This document shows positions 17,520 to 25,695 of a stretch of 52,951 bases of DNA, in pieces. The stretch lies in the NCBI GenBank assembly GCA_947461205.1, contig CANHJG010000018.1, positions 1 through 52,951 of the forward strand, read 5' to 3'. The stretch's first letter is position 1, and each line of letters starts with the position of its first letter. Source of the DNA: Opitutia bacterium (GTDB lineage Bacteria > Verrucomicrobiota > Verrucomicrobiia > Opitutales > Opitutaceae). The notes under the pieces are model-generated. The model was not told the origin of the DNA. It saw only the letters and a program-made list of their open reading frames with translations, and did not search any database. The position numbers and the translations under genes were made by a program.

Positions 17520-17557
17520 GGTTCACGGATAATAAACCGCGGGGCGGAAAATCCCGC
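17520..17557 (-). promoter_or_regulatory. Two-block promoter/operator element facing the cus operon
   Basis: On the minus strand GCGGGATTTT (17557-17548) is followed after exactly 21 nt by GTGAACC (17526-17520), 6 nt before the ATG of the exported metal-binding protein. A TATTAT-like hexamer lies in the spacer. The identical two blocks with the same spacing occur on the plus strand. This is probably the site for the co-encoded ECF sigma factor or a regulator. The role is inferred. Confidence 0.6.
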
Positions 17558-17580
17558 GGAAAATTTCGGGAAAGTTTTTT

Positions 17581-17618
17581 GCGGGATTTTGGCGGGGGCG
17601 GGTTATAGGGTGTGAACC
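17581..17618 (+). promoter_or_regulatory. Two-block promoter/operator element facing the anti-sigma gene
   Basis: GCGGGATTTT (17581-17590), a 21-nt spacer containing GGTTATAGGG, then GTGAACC (17612-17618), 13 nt before the ATG at 17632. It is the exact counterpart of the minus-strand element at 17520-17557, suggesting autoregulation of the sigma operon together with the cus operon. Confidence 0.6.
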
Positions 17619-17631
17619 CAGACATGAATCT

Positions 17632-17937
17632 ATGAAGGCTCCCCCATCGAACGATCCCCTTTCCCGTGTGTTGCAAGACTGGCGGGTGGCGCCGCGGCGG
17701 ACGCCAGAGTTCCGCTCCGAGGTCTGGGCGCGGATCGGGCGCGCGGGGAAGACGGAATCGTGGGCGGGGTATCTGCGTGGGCATAGCGCGGCGGTGGTGG
17801 GGGCGGTGGCGCTGGCCGTCGTGTTGGGCGCGGTGGGCGGGCGGATGCAAGCGCGCTCGCTGGCCGCGGCGGAGAGCGAGCGGCTGGCGAGCGCGTATGT
17901 GCACTCGCTTGATGCCCGGGGCATGACGATGCCATGA
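17632..17937 (+). CDS. Putative membrane anti-sigma factor (CnrY-like)
   Basis: A 101-residue single-pass membrane protein. The cytosolic N-terminus (1-50) contains LSRVLQDWRVAPRRTPEFRS and VWARIGRA, the amphipathic pattern of short ECF anti-sigma domains. A single hydrophobic helix spans about 52-68 (HSAAVVGAVALAVVLGAVGG), followed by a short periplasmic tail. It is the first gene of a three-gene set with a periplasmic metal-sensor-like protein and an ECF sigma factor, the same order as cnrYXH of Cupriavidus. It overlaps the next gene by 4 nt (ATGA). The anti-sigma function is inferred from topology and context, as short CnrY-type proteins are poorly conserved in sequence. Confidence 0.72.
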   Translation: MKAPPSNDPLSRVLQDWRVAPRRTPEFRSEVWARIGRAGKTESWAGYLRGHSAAVVGAVALAVVLGAVGGRMQARSLAAAESERLASAYVHSLDARGMTMP

Positions 17938-18362
17938 GGAACTTGCTGATCACGGCGGGGGTGGTGATGGCGGCGTGTGCGCTGGCGTTTGGGGTTTTCT
18001 TCGCGCTGAACGACGATGCGGCGCTGCGGCGCGCGGCGCGCGAGAACGATGCGATGGCGTGGTTGCGCGCGGAGTTTCGGCTCGATGGGGCGCAGTTCGC
18101 GGCGATCAAGAAATTGCACGACGACTATGGTGCGGTGTGCGGGGAGCACTGTGCGGCGATCATGGACGCGCGGGAGCGCAAGGCGCCAGCGGCGGAAGTC
18201 GCACGGTTGGAGAAAATCTGTGTCGACGCGATGACGGGGCATTTTCGGCGCGTGGCCGCGGTCATGCCGGCGGAGCAGGGGGAGCGCTATCTGGCGACGG
18301 TGTTGCCGCGGGTGTCGGGTTATGCGCACACCGGCGCGCCGACGGTGGGAGCGAAACCGTGA
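17934..18362 (+). CDS. Periplasmic heavy-metal sensor (CnrX/ZraP-like)
   Basis: A 142-residue protein anchored by an N-terminal helix (LLITAGVVMAACALAFGVFFAL, written here as residues 4-25) with a periplasmic helical-hairpin domain. Candidate metal ligands are H62, C69, H72, C73, C96, H103 and M111, in the segments KKLHDDYG, CGEHCA and CVDAMTGHF. CnrX itself uses His, Glu and Met, so the three Cys here suggest a softer metal such as Cu(I). It overlaps the anti-sigma gene upstream and the sigma gene downstream by 4 nt each (ATGA, GTGA). Metal binding would relieve the anti-sigma factor and free the ECF sigma. Family assignment is good. Metal identity is inferred. Confidence 0.82.
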   Translation: MRNLLITAGVVMAACALAFGVFFALNDDAALRRAARENDAMAWLRAEFRLDGAQFAAIKKLHDDYGAVCGEHCAAIMDARERKAPAAEVARLEKICVDAMTGHFRRVAAVMPAEQGERYLATVLPRVSGYAHTGAPTVGAKP

Positions 18363-18985
18363 GGACCGAGAGGGAAAGTGAGAGTGAAAGTGGAGGGAGG
18401 CAGGGAGGGACGCGCGAGGACGAGGCGTGGGTGGGGGTGCGGGCGGAGGATCGGGCGCTGATGGGGCGGGTGCAGGGAGGGGACGAGGCGGCGTTCGGGG
18501 TGTTGATGGAGCGGTGGGAGCGGCCGGTGAAGAGTGTGATCGGGCGGATCGTGCTCAACGCGAGCGACGCGGAGGAACTGGCGCAGGAGACGATGGTGCG
18601 CGTGTGGCAGCAGCGCGGAAAATTTCGGGACGGCGCGGAGGTGCGGCCGTGGGTGTTTTCGATCGCGGTGAATCTGGCGCGGAACCGGTTGCGGTGGTGG
18701 CGGCGGCGGCCGGAGGTCGCGCTGGAGGCGTGGAATGAGGACGGAGAAGGAGAGACGGGGAGAGCGGGAGAGGGGGCGTTGGAGCGGAAGGAACGGGCGG
18801 GGGCGGTGCGGGAGGCGATCGCGGCGTTGCCGGTGGAGCTGCGCGAGGCGATCGTGCTGTTTGAATTTGAGGAGATGTCGCAGGCGGAAATCGCGGCGAC
18901 GGTGGGGACGAGCGTGAAGGTCGTGGAGGCGCGCGTGGCGCGGGCGCGGGAGAAGTTGCGGGTGGCGCTGGCGCGGTGGGTGTGA
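18359..18985 (+). CDS. ECF RNA polymerase sigma factor (CnrH-like)
   Basis: A 208-residue sigma-70 family protein with no region 1. Region 2 is at about 35-100 (ALMGRVQGGDEAAFGVLMER, DAEELAQETMVRVWQ, RPWVFSIAVNLARNRLRWW) and region 4 at about 140-205 (ALPVELREAIVLFEFEEMSQ, EIAATVGTSVKVVEARVARA). The GTG start overlaps the sensor stop (GTGA), consistent with translational coupling. An ATG at 18461 would begin right at region 2. The N-terminal 30 residues contain an ESESES run coded by a GTGAGA/GTGAAA hexamer repeat. It likely recognises the mirrored elements at 17520-17618 and activates both the cus operon and itself. Confidence 0.9.
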   Translation: MRTERESESESGGRQGGTREDEAWVGVRAEDRALMGRVQGGDEAAFGVLMERWERPVKSVIGRIVLNASDAEELAQETMVRVWQQRGKFRDGAEVRPWVFSIAVNLARNRLRWWRRRPEVALEAWNEDGEGETGRAGEGALERKERAGAVREAIAALPVELREAIVLFEFEEMSQAEIAATVGTSVKVVEARVARAREKLRVALARWV

Positions 18986-19112
18986 GTGACGGAGACGGGC
19001 AGATGGACGGAGACGCTCACGGAATTCGCCGATGGGCGAGAGCGAGGAGGGGGAGCGGCGGCTGATCGCCGGCGCAGGGAGATCGGAGGTGTCGGCTGAT
19101 CGCCCACGGGGT

Positions 19113-19726
19113 CCGACGGCACGGGCTGTTCGTAGATTTCGGCGAGGACGAGGCCGGAGGTGGGCGCGGAGGAGGGCGGCGAGGTCGGGGGTGGTTTCCC
19201 AAGAAGAGTTGGTGGCGATCGCGGGGCGAGTGGGCGGGAATGGACGCTCCACGGGCGAAGCGGGAGTTGGCGCGAGAGGGCGAAGTCACGTTTCCCTGAA
19301 GTGAGAAAACGGTCGTGATCGAAGCCGACGACGTGGAGGCGTCCGCGCGGGACTTAGGCGGAGCAGTCAGTGCAGGGCGTCCGTGTGATCGCATCGAGGG
19401 AAGTCAGCACGGTACGATCGACGCCGACGGCGACGAAGTGGTTGAAAGGAGAGGCGACGCACGTGAGCCAGGCGGTGGTTCCGCTGGTGCGGGGGCGTCC
19501 ACGCGAGACCGGCGGGGGATGCGAGGATCATGCGGTTTTCGCCGAGGGCGACGAAGTGGCCGCCTTAGCAGACGCCCCAGGGTGTGGCCGTGGTCGCGGT
19601 GGCGGATTCGGAGGTGGGTGCGACGAGGGACCAGGTGGATTGGGCGGGGAGCGGAGATGAGAGGGGCAGGCCGAGACAGAGCGCAACGAAAGGAGCGAAA
19701 CGGAGGAGATGGCGGCGAGGCATCAT
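19113..19726 (-). pseudogene. Decayed secreted protein with WxxVA.G.N.FVAVG repeats
   Basis: Minus-strand remnants in changing frames. From about 19726 a signal peptide (PRRHLLRFAPFVALCLGLPL ... LPAQSTW) runs to an in-frame TAA (19565-19567). Directly after it in the same frame is GGHFVALGENRMILASPAGL, then a frame change, RTSGTTAWLTCVASPFNHFV and VAVGVDRTVLTSLDAITRT, up to a TAA at 19354. Further on, IATNSSWETTPDLAALLRA and SGLVLAEIYEQPVPSD match the C-terminal module of the DUF1800 and metalloprotease proteins in this window. At least one nonsense change and two frameshifts are needed to join them. This explains most of the gene-free stretch 18986-19846. Nothing else was seen there. Confidence 0.65.
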
Positions 19727-19846
19727 GCGGCGGACGGCAGCGAGCAGGACAAGGCAGACAGCGATAACCGCCACCGGACACAGGCAATCGTGTGCCGGCC
19801 TTATTGGCCAAATGAAGGCGGAGGGAGCACGGGCTGAAGCTCCGGG

Positions 19847-20371
19847 CTACGGGGTGAAGGTTTCGTCGTCGGGGGTGTGGAGCTTTTTGTCGGGGCCGGC
19901 GCTCGTGATGGTCATGCGGGTGCCGCTCTCGGCGTGGAAGAAGAACGGGGTGCCCCAGCGGTCGAGGAGTTCGCCGGTGGAGCGGCTCACGGCGGGATGG
20001 TCGGGCGGGATGAGGGCGAGGCGAAGTTTGTTTTTGCCGATGAGGACCGCGGTGATTTCGGCGTTGGTGCCGACGGGGTTGCCATCGCGGGGGAAGTTGG
20101 TGCGGAAGGTGTCGAGGATTTCGGCCACGACGCGGAGGTCGGCGCGGACCGTGGCGCCGGGGGCGTTGAGGGTGTCAGCGAGGGGGCTGCGTTCGGCGGG
20201 AGCGGGGGGCGGAGCGGGGATTTGAGAGGGGGGATTTGAGATTTGAGAGGCGGGGGCGGATGGCGTGGAGGCCGAGGTTGAGTCGGTGGCGGGCGACGTG
20301 GGCCAGAAATACCAAGCGAGGAGTGCGAGGATGAGGGCGCCGAGGACGAGGGTGGGGGTGAGTCTTTTCAC
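19847..20371 (-). CDS. Membrane-anchored hypothetical protein with pseudopilin-like tail
   Basis: A 174-residue protein with one N-terminal membrane helix (residues 4-22, LTPTLVLGALILALLAWYFW), a Ser/Pro/Ala linker (23-60), and a small folded domain. The domain contains RADLRVVAEILDTFRTNFPR, AEITAVLIGKNKLRLALIP, LLDRWGTPFFFHAESGTRM, and a final TSAGPDKKLHTPDDE. The last segment is like the calcium-site end of type II secretion pseudopilins (G.D.WG.P ... S.GPDGK..T.DD). The start is GTG. It lies downstream of the DUF1501 gene but behind a strong terminator. A role linked to secretion or the DUF1501/DUF1800 pair is possible but unproven. Confidence 0.75.
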   Translation of the reverse strand: MKRLTPTLVLGALILALLAWYFWPTSPATDSTSASTPSAPASQISNPPSQIPAPPPAPAERSPLADTLNAPGATVRADLRVVAEILDTFRTNFPRDGNPVGTNAEITAVLIGKNKLRLALIPPDHPAVSRSTGELLDRWGTPFFFHAESGTRMTITSAGPDKKLHTPDDETFTP

Positions 20372-20396
20372 GATGGGCGGGCGGGGAGTGGGGGCG

Positions 20397-20423
20397 CAAA
20401 AAAGCGCGTTGGGTCAACGCGCT
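20397..20423 (-). terminator. Rho-independent terminator after the DUF1501 gene
   Basis: On the minus strand AGCGCGTT pairs with AACGCGCT around a 5-nt loop and is followed directly by TTTTTT. It lies 43 nt beyond the DUF1501 stop. The next minus-strand gene starts 26 nt further on and so needs read-through or its own promoter. Confidence 0.8.
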
Positions 20424-20465
20424 CGACCGCGGAGCCGCGCGCGGAGCGCACGGCCGACCGCGGAA

Positions 20466-21932
20466 TCAAAGGAAGCCGAGGTTGGGTTTCGCGAAGCGGC
20501 CGATGTTGGGGAGGACAGTGGGGAGATCGGTGGAGCTGACGCCAAACCAGGTGGCGAGGGTGGCGGCGTATTCGTCGACGCTGGTGGTGGGAATCCAGCG
20601 ACCGAGGCCGGTGTCGTCGGGGCCGTTGATGGACAGGGTGGGCATCTTGCCGTAGATGTCGCCGCCTTTGACGGCGCCGCCCATGATCATGGCGTGGCTG
20701 CCCCAGCCGTGGTCGGAGCCGTCGCCGTTGGAGCGGAAGGTGCGGCCGAAGTCGGACGCGGTGAAGGTGGTGACTTGGCTGGCGACGCCGAGTTCGACGG
20801 TGGCGTTGTGGAAGGCGTTCATCGCCTGGCTGACTTGGGCGAGGAGGTTCGCGTGGGCGCCGGTGACAGGGTCGGTGTTGGTGAGCTGACCGGCGTGGAG
20901 ATCCCAGCCACCGAGTTGGACGAAGAAAATCTGGCGCTTGAGGCCGAGGGTGGGCGAGGCGGCGATGAGGCGCGCGGCCATGCGGAGTTGGTTGCCGGCG
21001 GTGGTGTTGGGGAAGACGGTCGCGAGGGTGCCGGAGGCGGCGAGGACGCCGTTGAGGAGGTCGGAGGAGACGATGGCATCGCCGGAGGCGGTGGCGAAGG
21101 CGGTCTCGAAGAGGCCGGGCTGGGCTTGGCCGAAGAGGTCTTTTTGGGCCCGGAAGCGGATGCCGTCGAGGTTGGTGGGCGTAAGGCTGGTGGTGCTGCC
21201 GGCGAGGGTGGTGGCGCCACTGGTGCCGATGGCGTATTGGCTGACTTTGCTGCCGACTTGGAAGGTGTTTTTGCCGGCGATGCTGATCGACATCGAGATC
21301 TGGTCGCTGGTGTTGAAGGCGTTGACGAGATCGGCGACGCGGCCGCCCCAGCCGGTGGAGGTGGGCTTGTCGGGAACGCTATGCTGCCACTGGACCTGCT
21401 GATCGCTGTGCGAGAAGAGCTGGGGTGGGAGCGGGACGCTGCGGGCGGTGTATTGGGCTTTCGAGGTCGGGTAAACGAGGGTGCCGGCGTTAGCGAGGAG
21501 GGCGAGTTTACCGGAGCCGAAGAGGGTGTTGAGTTCGCCGACGGAGGGGTGGAGGCCCCAGGTGCGGCCGCCATCGGCGGTCTTGGGCGCGAGCGAGAGG
21601 AGGCTGGCGCGGGGGATGGCGAGATTGGAGCGAGCGGCGGCGTAGGCGGCGTAGCTGGAGGCGTCGGTGGAGGCGCCGGTGCCCATGGGGACGATGAGGT
21701 TATTGGCATCGTTGCCGCCGTTGAGGAAGAGGCAGACGAGGGCTTTATAGTCGGAGTTGATGGGTGCAGCGGCGGTGTTGGGCGTTTGGGGGCCGTTGCC
21801 GGGGCTGGCGGCGGCGCCCATGAGGCGGAGGCTGCCGAGGGTGGAGAGGAGGCCGGTGGCACCGACCGCGGCGCAGCAGGCGCTGCCGAGGAATTCGCGG
21901 CGGGAGACTTCGGGGGCGGATTTTTTGCTCAT
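20466..21932 (-). CDS. DUF1501 family Tat-exported protein
   Basis: A 488-residue protein with a twin-arginine signal (SRREFLGSACCAAVGATGLL, residues 10-29). The body shows DUF1501 features: ALVCLFLNGGNDANNLIVPM near residue 65, TWGLHPSVGELNTLF, FSHSDQQVQWQ, the FFVQLGGWDLHAGQ motif and a late TTFTASDFGRTFRSNGDGSD followed by HGWGSHAMIMGG. This is a sulfatase/alkaline-phosphatase-like fold common in Verrucomicrobia and Planctomycetes and almost always encoded beside DUF1800 proteins, as here. The biochemical role is unknown. The gene is 112 nt downstream of the DUF1800 gene, with a 14-bp tandem repeat between. Confidence 0.92.
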   Translation of the reverse strand: MSKKSAPEVSRREFLGSACCAAVGATGLLSTLGSLRLMGAAASPGNGPQTPNTAAAPINSDYKALVCLFLNGGNDANNLIVPMGTGASTDASSYAAYAAARSNLAIPRASLLSLAPKTADGGRTWGLHPSVGELNTLFGSGKLALLANAGTLVYPTSKAQYTARSVPLPPQLFSHSDQQVQWQHSVPDKPTSTGWGGRVADLVNAFNTSDQISMSISIAGKNTFQVGSKVSQYAIGTSGATTLAGSTTSLTPTNLDGIRFRAQKDLFGQAQPGLFETAFATASGDAIVSSDLLNGVLAASGTLATVFPNTTAGNQLRMAARLIAASPTLGLKRQIFFVQLGGWDLHAGQLTNTDPVTGAHANLLAQVSQAMNAFHNATVELGVASQVTTFTASDFGRTFRSNGDGSDHGWGSHAMIMGGAVKGGDIYGKMPTLSINGPDDTGLGRWIPTTSVDEYAATLATWFGVSSTDLPTVLPNIGRFAKPNLGFL

Positions 21933-21950
21933 GGGGGGCGGAAAAGGTGA

Positions 21951-21992
21951 GAGTTGAGAGCGGGGAGTTGAGAGCAGAGAGTTGAGAGCGGG
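21951..21992. repeat. Tandem repeat, three 14-bp units
   Basis: Three copies of GAGTTGAGAGCGGG, the middle one ending CAGA, lie between the DUF1501 and DUF1800 genes. The AGTTGAGAGTTGAG core recurs at 8381-8394 inside the copA coding sequence. Confidence 0.85.
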
Positions 21993-22019
21993 GACCTGGG
22001 CCGAGGAACGGCACGAGAG

Positions 22020-22048
22020 GGGCGGGTCGAAGACCCGCCCTACTTTAC
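22020..22048 (-). repeat. REP-like palindrome (family C) overlapping the DUF1800 stop
   Basis: GGGCGGGTC (22020-22028) pairs perfectly with GACCCGCCC (22032-22040) around a GAA loop. The adjoining AAGTAAAG carries the TAA stop of the DUF1800 gene, exactly as in the copy at 17131-17159. Confidence 0.65.
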
Positions 22049-25000
22049 TTCTGGATGGCGGCGGCGGGGGCGGTGAGGACGAGGAGAATCGCGGACTTGG
22101 CGCGGTCGGTGGTCGTGGTGGCCGTGGGGAGGGCGGCGAGCGCGGCGACGATGCGGGTGCGGGCGTCGGTGGGGAGCGTGCCGGCGCAGAGGAGGCGGTT
22201 GAGGTGATCGACGAGGGCCGTGGGGGTCGGGACGAGGGACTCCTCGTAGGTGGTGTTCAGAATCAGGGCGTAGGGGGCGGCCGCGGTGGGGACGCCGCCG
22301 GAAGTGGGGATGGCCGAGTTGACGAAATTGCGTAGGAAGTTGGGGACGCCGATGGCGAAGTTATCGTCGGTGATTTCGAACTCCGGAGCGACGAGGCCAG
22401 CGGCGGCGAGAGGGCCGGGGAGAACGTAGTCGGAGTGATAGAAATTGAAGACGGTGGGGGAACGGAGGGCGGCTTGGGCGATGCTGCCGATGGCGCTGTA
22501 GACGAGCGTCGCGGAGTTGACGGTGGAGGTGCCGCCGGCTCCGGGGACGCGGTCGGCCGCGGCGGGGAGGGGCGTGGAGCCGGTGATAAAGGTGCCGTCC
22601 GTGAGGGTGTGGCGATAACCGAGGAAGCGTCCGCTGGTGGAGGAGGCGCCGAAGCTGCGGAGCAGGCCGGTCAGGCGGAGGAGAGGTTCCTTGAGCTTGC
22701 CGTAGGCGAGGTTGCTGGCGACGGCGGGCGAGCGGGCTTCGTAGTCGGTGAGGATGGAGCGGACGACAGCGCCGAGGTTACCGCGGGTGCCGGTGCCGTC
22801 GTTGGCGAAGGCTTGGGCGACGCGGTAGACGTAGGCGGGGCTCGGGTTGCTGGTGGTGAGGCGCTGGATGAGGAAGCGCGAGACGAAGGGGCCGGTGTTG
22901 GGGTGGGTGAAGAGGGCGTCGAGGGCTAACTTCAGGTCGTTGGTGCCGGAGGTGGCGGAGGCGTCGGCGGGGATGGTGGCGAGGCTGGTGAGGTTGAGGT
23001 TCTTCGCCGTGTTGTCATGGAACGCGGGGAAGAGCTGCATCGGACTGAAGTAGTTAGTACCGGCGGTGCGGAAGTTGGCGAGATTCGTGGAGGGGTAGGC
23101 CCAGCCAGTGAAAACCTTGGCCATTTCCGTGATCGTGTTTTGGTCGTAGGTCGGGACCGGGAGGCCGTCGGCGCCGAGGGCGAGGGTGCCGTCGGGGTTG
23201 AGTTGAACGAGGCCGATGGTGAAGAGCTGCATGACCTCGCGGGCGTAGTTTTCGTCGGGGGTGGTGAGGGTGGCTCCGCTGCTGTCGAAGGTGGCCTTGG
23301 AGTTGCGGAGCGAACTGAGATACTCACCCATCATGGGGCTGAGGGTGACTTGCTCGAGGAGGGTGCGGAAATTGCCGAAGGCGCCGTTGCCAAGGATGTC
23401 GTAATAGTTGGCGAGGGGTTCGGTGCGGTTGTCGTCGCCAAGGGAGATGTCGGAAACGACGAGGATTTGGCTGAGCGCGAAGGCGACCCGCTGGCGGAGT
23501 TGGTCGGGGGCGGTGAGCACGTTTTTGAACCACGCGGACTGGCGGTTCGGCATGTGGATGGCGTTCCAGTTGGTGTAGCTGCTGCTGCCGCCGAAGGCAG
23601 TGCGGTCCGCGACGGTGGCGGTGCGATGGGCGGTGAAGGGCATCGCGAGCTGGGCGGTGATCCAGGTGTCGATGTTACCGCCGGTGAGGGCGTCAATTTC
23701 CGCTTTGGTGGGGCCGAAGGTGGCCTGAGTGAGGAAGCGGGCGGCGTCGGTGGCGGTGGCGTTGGTGAGAGCGACGGCGGGCGGGGCGGCAGGAGCGACA
23801 AAGGTGCGGGTGCCGGCGCCTTGGATGAAGGCGCCTTTGACCTCGCCGGTGGGGTATTTGGCGGTGTCGAGGCGGACGGCGATGTTACCTGACTTCAGGG
23901 CTTCGAGGAGGGCGGTGGCGGAGTATTGGCCCGTGGGGTTAAAGGTCCACTGGGCGCCGTTGACCTGGCCGGCGGTGCCGAGGCTGAAGACGAAGTCTTC
24001 AGTGGTGCCGAGGACAAGGTAGGCGTTGGTGAGGGTGGAGCTGAGATTGGAGAAGGAGACGTTGACGGCGGCGAGGGTGCCGCTGGAGCTGAGGAGGATC
24101 GAGGCGGTGCCGGAGGCGGTGGTGCCCGAGGTGGCGGTGGTGGTGGGGCGGACGCTGGCGATGTAGAGCGTGGCGGGGCTGTCGGCGATGGAGACAGTGG
24201 CCGAGTTTTGCGCGCCGATGAGGTAGGCGCCGCCGGTGGCGAGGGTGAGGACGACGGTATCGGTGCCCTCGTTTTGGACGTCGGGGTTGGGGGAGAGGGG
24301 GATTTTGACGCTGGAGGCGCCGGCTTGGATGGTGACGGTGCCGAGGAGCGGGGGGTAGTCGAAGCCGTTCACGGCGGAGCCGCCGACGCCGTAGTTGACG
24401 GTGAGAGGGAGGGCGGTGTCGCCGGTGCGGGAGAGGGTGAATTCGCCGGGGTTGTTGCCGGACTCGTCGCTGATGGCACGGGTGGCGGCGAGGGTGACGG
24501 TGGGCGGGTTGGCGGGGGTGAGGTCGTAGACTTCGATGAGGCCGAGGCCGCTGGTGCCGTCGTTGCTGGTGATTTGGAGGCCGTAGCTGCCGGGGGCGAG
24601 GTCGACGAGGACGGCGGCGTCCCGGCTGCCGGCGGGGAAGGCGAAGGCGCCGGCGAGGGCGAAGGCGTTGGTGAGGCCGAGGGTGTTGGCGGCGCGGGTA
24701 TCGGAGGGGGTGCCCCAATTGTCGTTGGTGGCGAGGACGGTGCCGAGGGAGCTGGTGAGGCGGATGGCGGGATCGGCCAGGGTGCCGGTGAGGCCGAAGG
24801 CGGCGAGGGCGGGGCCGGAGGCGCGGACGAGGAGTTTGCGGGTGCCGGTGCCGGGGGCGACGACGAGGCCGATGATCGGGGCGGACGTCGCGGAAATTTG
24901 GAGACGGGTGGAGGTGTTGACGAGTTTGGCGCCGGCGTTGGCGCCGCCGATTTCGTACACTTCGACGAGGGCGATACCGGTGGTGCCGCCGGCGCCGGCG

Positions 25001-25455
25001 ACCTGGGCGGTGTAGTTGCCGGGGGCGAGCGTCGCGAGCAGTGCGGAGTCGCGGCTGGTGGTGGTGGTGCCGAAGGCAAAGGCCCCGACGGAGGAGAACG
25101 CGGCCGAGAGCTGGGCGGTGGTGGCGGCGCCGGGGCCGACGGGGGTGGCCCAGTTGTCGTTGGAGGCGACGACGACGTTGGCGCTGTTATAGACGGTGAG
25201 CACGGGGTCGGTCAGGACGCCGGTGAGGCCGAAGCTGGAGAGGGTGGGGCCGACGGCGCGGATGAGGACCTGTTTGTTGGCGCCGGGCCCGATGACGAAG
25301 CCGGCGGTGAGGACGGAGGCGCCGGTGCCGGTTTGTGCGCGGGTGGAGATGTTGGAAAGGCGGGGTTCCTGCGCGCGGGTGGCCGGGGCAAGGAGCGCGG
25401 CGAAGGCGACGAAGGCGGAGAGCAGCGGGGCGGCGGAGGGGCGGAGGGAGTTCAT
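22045..25455 (-). CDS. Large secreted multidomain DUF1800 protein
   Basis: A 1136-residue exported protein. It has a signal peptide (1-28, cleaved at TRAQEP) and two copies of a roughly 135-residue module (about 31-169 and 176-312). Each copy has RLSNISTR/KLVNTSTR, LIRAVGP/LVRASGP, SNDNW/TNDNW and VEVYE/IEVYD landmarks. A Calx-beta domain follows (about 319-426, ISDESGNNPGEFTLSRTG and NEGTDTVVLTLA), then a CHRD domain (about 431-546), then DUF1800 (about 570-1130, with FLTQATFGPTKAEIDAL, MPNRQSAWF and NYAREVMQLFTIGL). The start MNSLRPSAAP gives a good signal peptide. The 20 in-frame residues before it are Pro-rich. It precedes DUF1501 and likely works with it at or outside the cell surface. 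Confidence 0.92.
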   Translation of the reverse strand: MNSLRPSAAPLLSAFVAFAALLAPATRAQEPRLSNISTRAQTGTGASVLTAGFVIGPGANKQVLIRAVGPTLSSFGLTGVLTDPVLTVYNSANVVVASNDNWATPVGPGAATTAQLSAAFSSVGAFAFGTTTTSRDSALLATLAPGNYTAQVAGAGGTTGIALVEVYEIGGANAGAKLVNTSTRLQISATSAPIIGLVVAPGTGTRKLLVRASGPALAAFGLTGTLADPAIRLTSSLGTVLATNDNWGTPSDTRAANTLGLTNAFALAGAFAFPAGSRDAAVLVDLAPGSYGLQITSNDGTSGLGLIEVYDLTPANPPTVTLAATRAISDESGNNPGEFTLSRTGDTALPLTVNYGVGGSAVNGFDYPPLLGTVTIQAGASSVKIPLSPNPDVQNEGTDTVVLTLATGGAYLIGAQNSATVSIADSPATLYIASVRPTTTATSGTTASGTASILLSSSGTLAAVNVSFSNLSSTLTNAYLVLGTTEDFVFSLGTAGQVNGAQWTFNPTGQYSATALLEALKSGNIAVRLDTAKYPTGEVKGAFIQGAGTRTFVAPAAPPAVALTNATATDAARFLTQATFGPTKAEIDALTGGNIDTWITAQLAMPFTAHRTATVADRTAFGGSSSYTNWNAIHMPNRQSAWFKNVLTAPDQLRQRVAFALSQILVVSDISLGDDNRTEPLANYYDILGNGAFGNFRTLLEQVTLSPMMGEYLSSLRNSKATFDSSGATLTTPDENYAREVMQLFTIGLVQLNPDGTLALGADGLPVPTYDQNTITEMAKVFTGWAYPSTNLANFRTAGTNYFSPMQLFPAFHDNTAKNLNLTSLATIPADASATSGTNDLKLALDALFTHPNTGPFVSRFLIQRLTTSNPSPAYVYRVAQAFANDGTGTRGNLGAVVRSILTDYEARSPAVASNLAYGKLKEPLLRLTGLLRSFGASSTSGRFLGYRHTLTDGTFITGSTPLPAAADRVPGAGGTSTVNSATLVYSAIGSIAQAALRSPTVFNFYHSDYVLPGPLAAAGLVAPEFEITDDNFAIGVPNFLRNFVNSAIPTSGGVPTAAAPYALILNTTYEESLVPTPTALVDHLNRLLCAGTLPTDARTRIVAALAALPTATTTTDRAKSAILLVLTAPAAAIQK

Positions 25456-25695
25456 GCGACGCAGGGGAGGTGGCGGAAAAAAGGGACCGGGCGGAAACGC
25501 GGGGGGATGAGTCACGTGAGTGCGAAGACGCCATCGGACAGGCGCGGTGACTTTTAGTCGTTACGGAGCACAAGGCTAACCGAAAATTTACATCGATGCG
25601 GGTGGAGACGCCGAAAGAAGCGACCCGCCCAGGGACCCGGAGGCTCCCGGGGAGCGGTGTGCGGACGAAAGAGAACGCGGGCAGAGCAAGACGGG

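Noticed and set aside
18320-19252. Minus-strand 310-residue frame opposite the sigma gene
   Set aside because: Only its first residues (IATNSSWETTP) belong to the decayed gene; the rest is antisense to the sigma factor.
25510-25517. TCACGTGA palindrome upstream of DUF1800
   Set aside because: A single 8-bp palindrome without partner or position evidence is not enough to call an operator.
23926-25557. Plus-strand 543-residue open frame
   Set aside because: Antisense of the DUF1800 modules with monotonous Gly/Ala/Glu composition.
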